Positions 53,281 to 61,722 of a stretch of DNA of 64,000 bases are shown piece by piece (within the stretch, counting starts at the first letter, position 1; each line of letters begins with the position of its first letter). This stretch comes from an uncultured Bacteroidales bacterium (GTDB lineage: Bacteria > Bacteroidota > Bacteroidia > Bacteroidales > Paludibacteraceae): assembly GCA_900542355.1 (NCBI GenBank), contig UQNE01000007.1:49974-113973 (forward strand), given 5' to 3'. The position numbers were made by a program, and so were the translations under genes. The notes under the pieces were generated by a model. It did no database searches. It saw only the letters and a list, made by a program, of their open reading frames with translations, and was not told the DNA's origin.

Positions 53281-53353
53281 GGTGCTATCGTCTAGTGGCC
53301 TAGGACAACGGCCTCTCACGCCGTAAACCCCGGTTCGAGTCCGGGTAGCACTA
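53281..53353 (+). tRNA. tRNA-Glu, anticodon CTC
   Basis: A 73-nt cloverleaf: acceptor GGTGCTA pairs with TAGCACT (first pair G-U), T8-C9, a D arm starting GTCTAG, anticodon stem ACGGC/GCCGT with loop CTCTCAC (anticodon CTC), T arm with GTTCGAGTC, discriminator A. No CCA is encoded. It reads GAG codons. Confidence 0.93.
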
Positions 53354-53356
53354 CAC

Positions 53357-53387
53357 AAGCAGGACTATACTTCGTATAGTCCTGCTT
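53357..53387 (+). terminator. terminator of tRNA-Glu
   Basis: A perfect 14-bp stem, AAGCAGGACTATAC and its complement, around TTC, directly after the tRNA. Confidence 0.85.
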
Positions 53388-53418
53388 TGCTTATCAAGAA
53401 GTTTTATTGCTCCGTCGC

Positions 53419-53449
53419 TTGTACTTTTGCAAAATTAGTCGTACCTTTG
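53419..53449 (+). promoter_or_regulatory. promoter of the BspA-like LRR gene
   Basis: TTG (53419-53421), 20 nt, TACCTTTG (53442-53449). It lies inside the longest possible frame, so the ATG at 53524 must be the start. Confidence 0.8.
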
Positions 53450-53523
53450 CATCTCCGTTGCGCATAGTGAACAAAAAAAGCAACCGAACAAACATTACCA
53501 AATCATCAATCCCACACATTTCT

Positions 53524-55494
53524 ATGGAAGCACTCATCAACCACATCAACTATCGTTTAGACACCCTTCGCCACACGGCGGGAGTAACCTGCTGCAAAAC
53601 CGAATACTCCGGCGATATCGTCATCCCCGACACCATCACCTGCCAAGATACCGTCTATCGCGTAACGAGTATCCTACCCTACGCCTTTGCCGGCTGCAAA
53701 AACATCACCTCAGTCAGCCTCCCCGACGGCCTGACTCATATCGAGATATGCGCATTCAAAGAATGCTCCGGTCTGACCGCAATCGACTTCCCCAATACGC
53801 TCAAAAGCATTGATACACAGGCATTTTACAAATGTACAGCGCTTGCCGATGTGCATATCCCCGACACAATTGCCAATATCGGCAACCATGCCTTCGGTCA
53901 CACCCGTTGGTGGGACAACCAATCCCGAGGGGCCATTTACATTGGCACACACCTTTGGAAATACAACGGCAAAATGCCAAAAGAGACACATATCGAGGTC
54001 AGAGAAGGCACTACCGACATCGAAGAATCAGCCTTCCAAGGCTGCCGCAATCTCACCTCAATCACGCTGCCTACCTCGCTGGTAAACATCAAAAACAATG
54101 CTTTCACCGATTGCTTCGGCTTAACCTCCATTGCCATCCCCAAGGGTGTGGAATGTATCGACAACGAGGCCTTTGCAGGCTGCACTTCGCTCGAATCGAT
54201 CACCCTCCCCGAGAGCCTAACTTGTATCGGTAGCGGTGCGTTCCGGCACTGCACCGCCCTTGCCGACATTGCCCTACCCTGCCACTTGCAATCAATTGGT
54301 GATGAAGCATTTGGGGAGTGTACTGCTCTGAAAAAGATTACTTTCCCGGACTGCATCATCTCTATCGGAAGCCAGGCCTTCACCAACTGCAATCACCTCG
54401 CAGACATCTATATCCCCGACACGATACAAAGCATTGGTTACAAGGCCTTTACGGGCACGCCGTGGTGGAACCGACTGCCCAATGGAGTCATCTACATTGG
54501 CAGCATACTCTACACCTACAAGGGCAAAATGCCTCAAAACACACATATCGACATCGCCGAAGGTACCAAGATAATCGAAAAATTTGCATTTAGCAACCGA
54601 CGAAACCTCACCGCCATGACCATTCCCGACAGCGTAACTACTATCCGAAGCAACGCCTTCGAATGTTGCGGAGGTTTGACCGACATCACCATCCCCGACA
54701 GTGTAGTGAACCTGGACGAAAATGCCTTCAGAGCATGCAAAAAAATGGCGACAGACAAAAGCGAACCCACAAACAGCCCAAATAGGGATTTGACTATCGC
54801 AGCAGGTACTACCGAAATCAAAAATTCCGCATTCCTAAGATGCACACAACTCACATCGATTGTCATTCCCAATGGCGTAAAACGCGTTGGTCATTACGCC
54901 TTTTGCGGTTGTACAAATCTCGTATCAGTAAGCATACCCGATAGCGTTACTTATATCGGTGAGTATGCGTTCAAGGATTGCGCCAATCTCATTTCTATCA
55001 ACATTCCAAACGGCGTTACATATATCGAAAGAGGCACTTTCCGTAACTGCCACGATCTCACTTCAATCACACTCCCTGCTAACCTTAAATCAATTAGCAG
55101 TACGGCATTTCAAAACTGCAGACACTTAACGGCAATCACTATTCCTCAAAGTGTCACCAATATATGGCAAGCAGCATTCGAACATTGCGATATGCTCACT
55201 ACTATCAATCTTCCAAGCGGCGTAACCACAATCAACAATGCTACATTCAAACGCTGCCGAGGTCTGATGTCTATCACCATTCCGCAAGGGGTACATTATA
55301 TTGCCGATGCTGCATTTTGCAGTTGTACCAATCTGACAACCGTTACCCTTCCCGACTCTATTAAATATGTAGGAACCGACATTTTCGCTCATTGTCCCCG
55401 TTTAGAGACCATACACATTCCTTTCGGTACAAAGGAACACTTCTGCGCAATCGGATTAGCGCAATACGAAAAACTTATGGTCGAAGACATATAG
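53524..55494 (+). CDS. BspA-like leucine-rich repeat protein (LRR_5)
   Basis: 656 residues from ATG 53524. About twenty repeats of roughly 23 residues follow the BspA/TpLRR pattern (for example LTSITLPTSLVNIKNNAF and LADIALPCHLQSIGDEAF). Two repeats are interrupted by a longer module: TRWWDNQSRGAIYIGTHLWK near 125 and TPWWNRLPNGVIYIGSILYT near 315, which marks an internal duplication. There is no signal peptide or sorting tail, so the protein is probably cytoplasmic or exported by an unknown route. BspA-like proteins bind host proteins in some species. It faces a second, broken LRR gene across a shared terminator. Confidence 0.88.
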   Translation: MEALINHINYRLDTLRHTAGVTCCKTEYSGDIVIPDTITCQDTVYRVTSILPYAFAGCKNITSVSLPDGLTHIEICAFKECSGLTAIDFPNTLKSIDTQAFYKCTALADVHIPDTIANIGNHAFGHTRWWDNQSRGAIYIGTHLWKYNGKMPKETHIEVREGTTDIEESAFQGCRNLTSITLPTSLVNIKNNAFTDCFGLTSIAIPKGVECIDNEAFAGCTSLESITLPESLTCIGSGAFRHCTALADIALPCHLQSIGDEAFGECTALKKITFPDCIISIGSQAFTNCNHLADIYIPDTIQSIGYKAFTGTPWWNRLPNGVIYIGSILYTYKGKMPQNTHIDIAEGTKIIEKFAFSNRRNLTAMTIPDSVTTIRSNAFECCGGLTDITIPDSVVNLDENAFRACKKMATDKSEPTNSPNRDLTIAAGTTEIKNSAFLRCTQLTSIVIPNGVKRVGHYAFCGCTNLVSVSIPDSVTYIGEYAFKDCANLISINIPNGVTYIERGTFRNCHDLTSITLPANLKSISSTAFQNCRHLTAITIPQSVTNIWQAAFEHCDMLTTINLPSGVTTINNATFKRCRGLMSITIPQGVHYIADAAFCSCTNLTTVTLPDSIKYVGTDIFAHCPRLETIHIPFGTKEHFCAIGLAQYEKLMVEDI

Positions 55495-55532
55495 GTCTAA
55501 ACCTCATAGTTGAACACAACCAAGCATACACA

Positions 55533-55569
55533 AAAAGAGGGGTTACAACATTGTTAGAACCCCTCTTTT
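55533..55569. terminator. bidirectional terminator between the two LRR genes
   Basis: AAAAGAGGGGTT (55533-55544) and its perfect complement (55558-55569), 13-nt loop, with T runs on both strands. Confidence 0.85.
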
Positions 55570-55574
55570 GCAGC

Positions 55575-56212
55575 CTATTTGCCGTCTTTGTCGTCGTGCG
55601 GGCTGATTTCTACTATTTGTTTGCGCCATCGTTCTAAGCCCATCTTGCAGAATTTCTCCGTCATCCCTTGCGGCACATAGACAATAGTTTGTTGATTATC
55701 GTAGTGCCGACCTAATATAGCCCAACCAATCTCCTCGATAGATGCAGGTAAAGTAATGGACATCAAACTCTCGCAGTCTTCGAAAGCCAATTCCCCAATG
55801 CTCGTTACACCATCGGGGATAATTATGGATGTTAAACCACTACCACAGAACGCACCTTCACCGATGCTAATCACACTATTTGGGATGGTGATAGAGGTTA
55901 GGTTCGCACAATCGCTGAAAGCACTAGCACCGATACTCATTACACCATTAGGGATAGTGATAGAAATTAAACGACTAAAAGCAAATGCATACCTCCCTAT
56001 GCTTATTAGTTTTGATGGAATTGTAATAGAAGTAAGTTTTACACATCCCAAAAATGCGTGTGCACCTATGTTCGTTACACGATAAGAGATAGATCGTAGG
56101 CTACGGTAGCAGGAATTACGATGTCGCCGGCATACTTCTTTGGGAAGACGGTAGCAGTGCAGGTAGCAGAGTCTAAGGAATAGCAGATATTGTCTATTAA
56201 AACTTGCTTCAT
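55575..56212 (-). pseudogene. short BspA-like LRR gene, frameshifted near its 5' end
   Basis: The ATG at 56212 starts MKQVLIDNICYSLDSATCTA and reads on to KKYAGDIVIPATVAYD, the standard N-terminal module of this family (the intact neighbour has YSGDIVIPDTI). It then goes out of frame and stops at 56075. The remainder is in another frame: SYRVTNIGAHAFLGCVKLTS followed by five LRR_5 units and a C-terminal VYVPQGMTEKFCKMGLERW segment. One added base near 56098 would join them. As written only an internal Met (56051) could start the LRR part. Confidence 0.8.
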
Positions 56213-56370
56213 ATTTGTGTTGATTTTTAGAGGATTATGTGCATGGAAATTTAGCGTATGTTCGTATCGGAATCTCTACATCTTGTCAGAATCTACATAA
56301 ACATCATTTGTGTTTGTGCTGAAAATTCCGCAAATACGGATTCGCATGGGGCACAAAGTAGAACTGCAAA

Positions 56371-56420
56371 AGGGCTGCCCGACAATGCAAAACAGCATTT
56401 CAAACTTGTCAGACAGCCCT
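56371..56420 (-). terminator. possible terminator of the DUF262 operon
   Basis: AGGGCTG (56371-56377) pairs with CAGCCCT (56414-56420) across a long loop, 14 nt beyond the stop of the 720-residue gene. Stability is moderate. Confidence 0.4.
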
Positions 56421-56433
56421 AACAAGATAGGGG

Positions 56434-58596
56434 CTACAACCCAAATTTTGCTAAACTGTCCATCAGTTTCTCACAATGTTCGTCCATTATGCCGAAAGCA
56501 ACTTGATCAGACTCCGGTATGTCCAATAGTAAAGCATAATAATAATTGTCTTTGTTGTTCCATTTATAGTCCAATGATTCAACTGCCTCCTTTAAGTAAG
56601 ACTCCCCAAATTGATATTCATTTTTTGAGTCCATAAAGCAACCTATCTCCATTTGAGAGTGGTCTTTTCCGACATTCCACTGCATACTGATTCTTATACG
56701 ATGAGTATCTTTAGTTTGGCTGTAGTATGTATATGTCATATCACTCGAATCGAAATGCAACTGCCACCCTTCATTTTTTTTATCTTTAAGGTGCAAATAG
56801 TACTTGTATGCATGGAGGTTGGCATGATAAGATTTTGCAGTCCGCTTTGTGATGAGATAAATGGTATCCCACCACCATTGTATATTCTTTTCTTGGCAAT
56901 ACTTCAATAACTTAGGCTCTTTGACAAAATCGCTATACCAATCGCCATTCTCTTCCTCGTTGTAGTTTTCAATCATCTTATCCATTACTTCCTTGTATTT
57001 ATCTTCGCCATCACCACCTTCAAGCAATTCATCGAAAAATGCTTTCATCTCCGAATTGTTATTGACAAACAAATTGCGCCAATCTTTCGGGGCATACGCA
57101 AAACATAGATTTGTCCAACCATCAAAATACCAAGGATAATTTTTAATCTTTCGAGTAAGTAGCGCACGCCGTACCAAATCCAATTCCTTATCCTGCTTAA
57201 GGGTATTTTCTGTAGATTTGAACAATGTACAGAAACAATGGTAATACCTCTCAAACTTCTCAATGAAGAAATCCTCCGACTGTTTGCATACCCAATCGAG
57301 CAAAGGCGAAATATCACCCTTGAGGATACAATGATGCTCTGCTTCCCAAAACAAGTCTTCAAGACTTTCGTCTCGTTGCCGCACTAAAATGGTTATTTTC
57401 TTACGATCCTTATCATCCATCACATTGGTATCGTTGTTTGACAAGATAAAGTCGTACAAACTATTGTTCCACGACTTCTTATAGAAAGAACGATAATCTG
57501 CGAGAAACTTTAACAATGGACTATGATCTATCTTACCTCTACGAACAACCCTATTGCGCATAGTCTGGCGCACTCTCTCGAACTCTCGATCGGAGTTTAC
57601 ACCTACGAAAGATGCCGTCAATAAGGATTTGAGTACCATAAAATTTCCGTCTTCTTTTGTTCCATAAAGGCGTTGAATTTCTTTTTGGAACTGCTCTTCT
57701 GACGGAATTCGCTCAAGAGCCTCAAACCAACTCTCAAGAATCGGAAGTTTAAGACGACCTTCGCAATCCTTCAATTCCTTACATACTTCGGCTGTTTCCA
57801 ATTCTTCTACTACCCGAATAAAGTTATTGAGTGCGAGATCCACTTGGCGTATAGCATCTGTGCCTTGTTGAGGACGATGAGAATAAAAATACTCCTCCCA
57901 ATCATCCCACTTCTTACCATACTCTTCCACTTCGTTTCCGGACAAAGATTTGAATAGCCGAGGTTTTATCTGCTCGGAATCGGTCAGTTTTTGTCCTCTG
58001 GAGTTCATTGTAATATACAACTCCTCTCCCTGCGAAGTTTCCTGCACATCAAAGTACCAAAAATACACCTTTTGCCGCAAATCAGCGTATGTGATATTCG
58101 CTCGCAGATCTTTCAATGAGAATAAATCCAAAGCCTCTAAGATGGACTTTATGGTAGGATCATTATCATACTCCGTGAGATACCATTTCTGCTTTTTAAT
58201 ATCTTCGGAAGTTTTACATTCGTGGGAGAATAACTCACGAAGAAAAACCTCCGTCATTGGGCGGACATTGTACGAAAAAGCCATCGTCGGATTTTTTACA
58301 TGTAGTAAATTCTGAAAATCCGTTCGAGTATCCTCAGACTCACAACTAAGCACAAAGAGCAGCAAAACAAGAGATGTAAGACGCTGCTGACCGTCTATCA
58401 CATAGTGCTCAGAACCATGTACTGTGTAGGAGTAGAGAAAACCAACATTTATATGGTCCGACTTGATGCGCCCGTTTATGTCGGAGATAAACGACTTCAA
58501 AACCGATTTATTACTTCCCCAAACATATTCACGCTGAATTTCGGGGATGATCAAGGTAAACTCGGATAACAACTTACCCAAACTATATTCTTCCAT
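56434..58596 (-). CDS. DUF262 domain protein, long form
   Basis: 720 residues. The DUF262 ParB-like motifs are IQREYVWG (about 20-27) and VIDGQQRLTSLVLLL (66-80). The middle and C-terminal parts do not show a clear DUF1524 HNH motif; they contain Trp/Tyr-rich segments (NIQWWWDTIYLITKRTAKSY) and a beta-rich C-terminal region (about 610-720). DUF262 proteins include GmrS, which with GmrD cuts glucosylated phage DNA using NTP. The start is 2 nt after the partner gene, so the two are coupled. A defence role is inferred. Confidence 0.82.
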   Translation of the reverse strand: MEEYSLGKLLSEFTLIIPEIQREYVWGSNKSVLKSFISDINGRIKSDHINVGFLYSYTVHGSEHYVIDGQQRLTSLVLLLFVLSCESEDTRTDFQNLLHVKNPTMAFSYNVRPMTEVFLRELFSHECKTSEDIKKQKWYLTEYDNDPTIKSILEALDLFSLKDLRANITYADLRQKVYFWYFDVQETSQGEELYITMNSRGQKLTDSEQIKPRLFKSLSGNEVEEYGKKWDDWEEYFYSHRPQQGTDAIRQVDLALNNFIRVVEELETAEVCKELKDCEGRLKLPILESWFEALERIPSEEQFQKEIQRLYGTKEDGNFMVLKSLLTASFVGVNSDREFERVRQTMRNRVVRRGKIDHSPLLKFLADYRSFYKKSWNNSLYDFILSNNDTNVMDDKDRKKITILVRQRDESLEDLFWEAEHHCILKGDISPLLDWVCKQSEDFFIEKFERYYHCFCTLFKSTENTLKQDKELDLVRRALLTRKIKNYPWYFDGWTNLCFAYAPKDWRNLFVNNNSEMKAFFDELLEGGDGEDKYKEVMDKMIENYNEEENGDWYSDFVKEPKLLKYCQEKNIQWWWDTIYLITKRTAKSYHANLHAYKYYLHLKDKKNEGWQLHFDSSDMTYTYYSQTKDTHRIRISMQWNVGKDHSQMEIGCFMDSKNEYQFGESYLKEAVESLDYKWNNKDNYYYALLLDIPESDQVAFGIMDEHCEKLMDSLAKFGL

Positions 58597-58598
58597 AC

Positions 58599-60440
58599 TT
58601 ATTTGCCATTTAAGAAATTATCTAATAACTCGTGAGAGCGTTCTATTGTCTTTTGAATGTCTTCTTGCGACCACCTCCATTCTGAGTCGTTGCTATTGAC
58701 TTTTTGAAGGAAAATATCAAAAGTGTACGGACGGACATAATACTTATTCTGTGCATTCTCCATAATTATGCGTTGCACTTTCTCTCGGTATAATGCATTG
58801 CCATAACTTTTGTTTATATGCTCATCCAAAAGAACCAGGTTGCCGATGCTGTTTTGGGCATATTTATTCATCTCAGCATTAATACCGCCAATATTATCCT
58901 CTGTCAATTGTTCATCAAAACTATTGAGCAGGTTCAATAGACTTTTCCTAATCTCCGCATCCTTATCTGAGTTATAGGCTTCCTTCACAAAATGCAGCCA
59001 ATCCTCTCTGCTCCTATTTTCTTTTTCCTCATTTTTGTTAGGGCAACAAGATCTGATATGCTCTATATTCTCTTTATTATTTCGGCGAAGATACGAGACC
59101 TTTAGCCGATTTGTATAGCCATTCTTTTCCATCCACAAAATTTCAATCAGTATCAGCAACTCATTCAAAAAGGCATCATTATACCAATCGTATGATAAAT
59201 CATCGACATCTTTGAGCAGTTCGTTCCACACTGATTTCACAGTATCCTTATCAATATCCTCTGATGTAAATGATTTCACAGCATCCGGATTACGCCTCTT
59301 TGCCACCCAAAAAAGTATCCATCGTTTTATTTGGCAAAGAAAGTCTTGCTTGTTCTCTGATTTATTCCATAATTCCCAAAGTTTGGCAAATGAAACCTCC
59401 GGGAATTGCTTGAAATTGAAGGACACATAGCCGATCCAATGATACATATTCGGAGAATTATACCAATCCTTCAAAGTATTGTGCATAGCAATAAGTGAGG
59501 CATACAACTCATAATGATCATCACCTTGGCACTTGTTGATATCATGTCCATTCTCAAAGAAACTGAAACCAAACTTATCCTTATCCGTTTTATACGCCTC
59601 GAAATACAAACGATACAAAGTGTTTATCTTATAACTGTTGCTAAACTCCTCTGTATCTTTGTCGTTGGGTAACATCTGATTAAAGAAGGTATAATGATCC
59701 GGATCATTCCACCACTTGACCATCTCATCCAACACCAATCCGATATGAACACGAAACTCGCCAACCTTGTTGGGATCTAAATCGCGATACTTCTCACGGG
59801 CGGCTCGTGTAATGAGTTCTGCTCTCACCAAATCTGCACCGTCAAGATCTACTTTTCCGCCATTTAGCCCTGCAAAGATATCATTTTCATTGCCCTTCTC
59901 CATTGCATTCTCAATGAGTTTCAGGTGGTCGGTAATCGTAGAGGTGTCAAGGGTATGAGCATCGTCTTCAAACCATTCTTTAATGCCTTTAGCGACATCT
60001 AATATATACCATTGATCCTTGCGCTCAGCATCATTGGGATTGATAGGAGAATCCCAAACCTTACCGGTGGCAATCTCATCACTCAATAGTTTGTGCGTTT
60101 CTTCACGCACGGAATACCGCAAGCAATCGGGATAGAATAAAGACTCATCTAATTGTCCTTTCTTCTTCAAGTACGACATCAGGATATACAATGTGGTCAA
60201 GCGTTGTTGCCCATCTACCACATTGTAGCCATCTTTTGCCGGTACTAAAGTGATGTTCTGCAAACAGTAGAAAGAATAATCATCCTTTTTGTTGTGATTA
60301 TCCTCAAACTTTGAGAGGTCATCCAATAGTGTTTTTACATTTTGAGATGTCCATTTATAACCCCGTTGGTATTCCGGAATGTTATAATGTTTTCCTTCCT
60401 TAAATACCTCTCTTACAGATTTCAAAAGTTCTTTAGACAT
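58599..60440 (-). CDS. DUF262/DUF1524 protein, GmrSD-like
   Basis: 613 residues. DUF262 motifs: PEYQRGYKW (22-30) and VVDGQQRLTTLYIL (74-87). FAGLNGGKVDLDGADLVRAE near 190-210 is the conserved second block. The C-terminal part has NIEHIRSCCPN near 480 and AQNSIGNLVLLDEHINKSYG near 540. This matches the DUF1524 nuclease pattern (EHI-x-P and IGNL-LL-N), although the motif is HIRSCCP rather than the usual HI-P-Q. The protein thus combines NTPase-like and HNH-type nuclease modules of a GmrSD-type enzyme and is followed by a second DUF262 gene. Confidence 0.82.
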   Translation of the reverse strand: MSKELLKSVREVFKEGKHYNIPEYQRGYKWTSQNVKTLLDDLSKFEDNHNKKDDYSFYCLQNITLVPAKDGYNVVDGQQRLTTLYILMSYLKKKGQLDESLFYPDCLRYSVREETHKLLSDEIATGKVWDSPINPNDAERKDQWYILDVAKGIKEWFEDDAHTLDTSTITDHLKLIENAMEKGNENDIFAGLNGGKVDLDGADLVRAELITRAAREKYRDLDPNKVGEFRVHIGLVLDEMVKWWNDPDHYTFFNQMLPNDKDTEEFSNSYKINTLYRLYFEAYKTDKDKFGFSFFENGHDINKCQGDDHYELYASLIAMHNTLKDWYNSPNMYHWIGYVSFNFKQFPEVSFAKLWELWNKSENKQDFLCQIKRWILFWVAKRRNPDAVKSFTSEDIDKDTVKSVWNELLKDVDDLSYDWYNDAFLNELLILIEILWMEKNGYTNRLKVSYLRRNNKENIEHIRSCCPNKNEEKENRSREDWLHFVKEAYNSDKDAEIRKSLLNLLNSFDEQLTEDNIGGINAEMNKYAQNSIGNLVLLDEHINKSYGNALYREKVQRIIMENAQNKYYVRPYTFDIFLQKVNSNDSEWRWSQEDIQKTIERSHELLDNFLNGK

Positions 60441-60511
60441 ATAAAATCAATTCGGTTAGTATTGTATGAATATATTTGCTTGGTCATCTTAGTGCCAAAA
60501 GCCATCACCCC

Positions 60512-61063
60512 TTATCGGAGGAAAGCGGCGGTGAATTCGATGTTCTCTATCTCACAGAGTAGGGTGCGGCATTCCTCATCCGATAGTTTCTCGATATGCT
60601 GTCGATAGTATTTGCGCGTGAGATCGAGGTGGAGTTGATAGACAGACCGAATATCGTCGAAATATTCCTCCATCTCCCATATCTCGCACTCTACATCTCC
60701 CCGCATGCCCGGACAAAAGAGCACCTCGGTTTCCTTAGCATTTTCCTGCAAACGGGCGATGAGTGCATTGCGGCAGAAAATCAGCGGCAAGATATAATCA
60801 GCCCCTTTCAGCAAATGCCACCCGTTGAAATGGCTGTCCGGTAGGTTCTGCTCACGGAACTGAATATCCACTTTGTGCCACGAGATGTTCTTCGGATCTT
60901 TGAGAATAGAGCGAAGCAGACCGGAAGTGTAGAGGCGTTCGTAGTTGAACGACAAACGATCTTGGTGGATGAGCAACCCCTCGCGTACTGCAGGAGCGAG
61001 CGAATCATCAATAGTGCAGTTGTGGCAAACAATGCGCTGAGTAAAAATGTCAGTTAGTTTCAT
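60512..61063 (-). CDS. unknown protein upstream of the DUF262 pair
   Basis: 183 residues, no family recognised. It is soluble, alpha/beta in character, with an acidic helical C-terminal third (CEIWEMEEYFDDIRSVYQ onward) and Cys residues near 14, 17, 97, 117 and 127. The composition is closer to the core genes than to the DUF262 pair. It ends 71 nt before the start of the DUF262/DUF1524 gene. A TACTTTTG box stands at 61126-61133 on the minus strand, with no good -33 element. Confidence 0.6.
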   Translation of the reverse strand: MKLTDIFTQRIVCHNCTIDDSLAPAVREGLLIHQDRLSFNYERLYTSGLLRSILKDPKNISWHKVDIQFREQNLPDSHFNGWHLLKGADYILPLIFCRNALIARLQENAKETEVLFCPGMRGDVECEIWEMEEYFDDIRSVYQLHLDLTRKYYRQHIEKLSDEECRTLLCEIENIEFTAAFLR

Positions 61064-61208
61064 TTTGACAGAAATTTTGAGTGGTTATTTGAGTGGTTAA
61101 TAATTTGCTTTTTCAAAAACCGCTGCAAAAGTAGTGCAACAGAATGCCAAATTACGGCAGAGATGAGAGAAATCTTTGGTAGATGAGTGTTTTTATGGCG
61201 AATTCGCT

Positions 61209-61424
61209 TCAATCTATGCGCTCGATATCAAACCACCCCTTATTGGCGAGTGCTTTGCGGTAATCGAAGTCCTATACACGCTCGTACTCTTCGATAACTT
61301 CTTTGGCTCCGTTAGCAAACGGGTCGAGGTACTTGGTGGTAACGATGACTTTCATTCTTGGGGTTAAGAGTGTCCCATTGGTACGATGCTCCGCATTGGG
61401 AGTAATTTCAAATTGGTGTAACAT
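61209..61424 (-). pseudogene. small conserved-looking protein gene (DUF6140-like?) with an internal TAG
   Basis: From ATG 61424 the frame reads MLHQFEITPNAEHRTNGTLL, then VIVTTKYLDPFANGAKEV and EEYERV, followed by TAG (61272-61274). It then continues in frame with DFDYRKALANKGWFDIERID and TGA, 71 residues in total if the TAG were sense. The pattern (an opening beta strand, VTT-P-NGAKEV, then FDYRKA) resembles small Bacteroidales proteins I tentatively place near DUF6140. A single base change from a Tyr codon explains the stop. A promoter 52 nt upstream is intact. Confidence 0.55.
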
Positions 61425-61475
61425 AATTAATTATATTTAAATTGTGTTTGGGGGAATTAGATGCTTTTACGGGTG

Positions 61476-61506
61476 CAAAGACACGACAAATTTTGTAAAT
61501 ACGCAA
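61476..61506 (-). promoter_or_regulatory. promoter of the small broken gene
   Basis: On the minus strand TTG (61504-61506), 20 nt, TGTCTTTG (61476-61483), one mismatch to consensus. Confidence 0.55.
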
Positions 61507-61581
61507 GCACTATGGGAGAAACAGACACTATGGGAGAAAACGGCAAGGGCTTTGCGGAAAAAGAAATCCACACCTACCTAT

Positions 61582-61625
61582 AAAAAGTATACAGGCTGCT
61601 TGGCAATTGACCAAGTAGCCTGTAT
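61582..61625 (-). terminator. terminator of the outer-membrane protein gene
   Basis: ATACAGGCTGCTTGG (61589-61603) and CCAAGTAGCCTGTAT (61611-61625) form a 15-bp perfect stem with a 7-nt loop; CTTTTTA follows on the minus strand. It lies about 100 nt after the stop. Confidence 0.82.
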
Positions 61626-61722
61626 GCGGACATCGCAACTCCGTTGTCGTGGTTTCTATTTAGTTTTGACTATTGCGCGTCTTATCTGCGCACTATATGC
61701 GTCTCGTTGTCTGCGCTATGAC

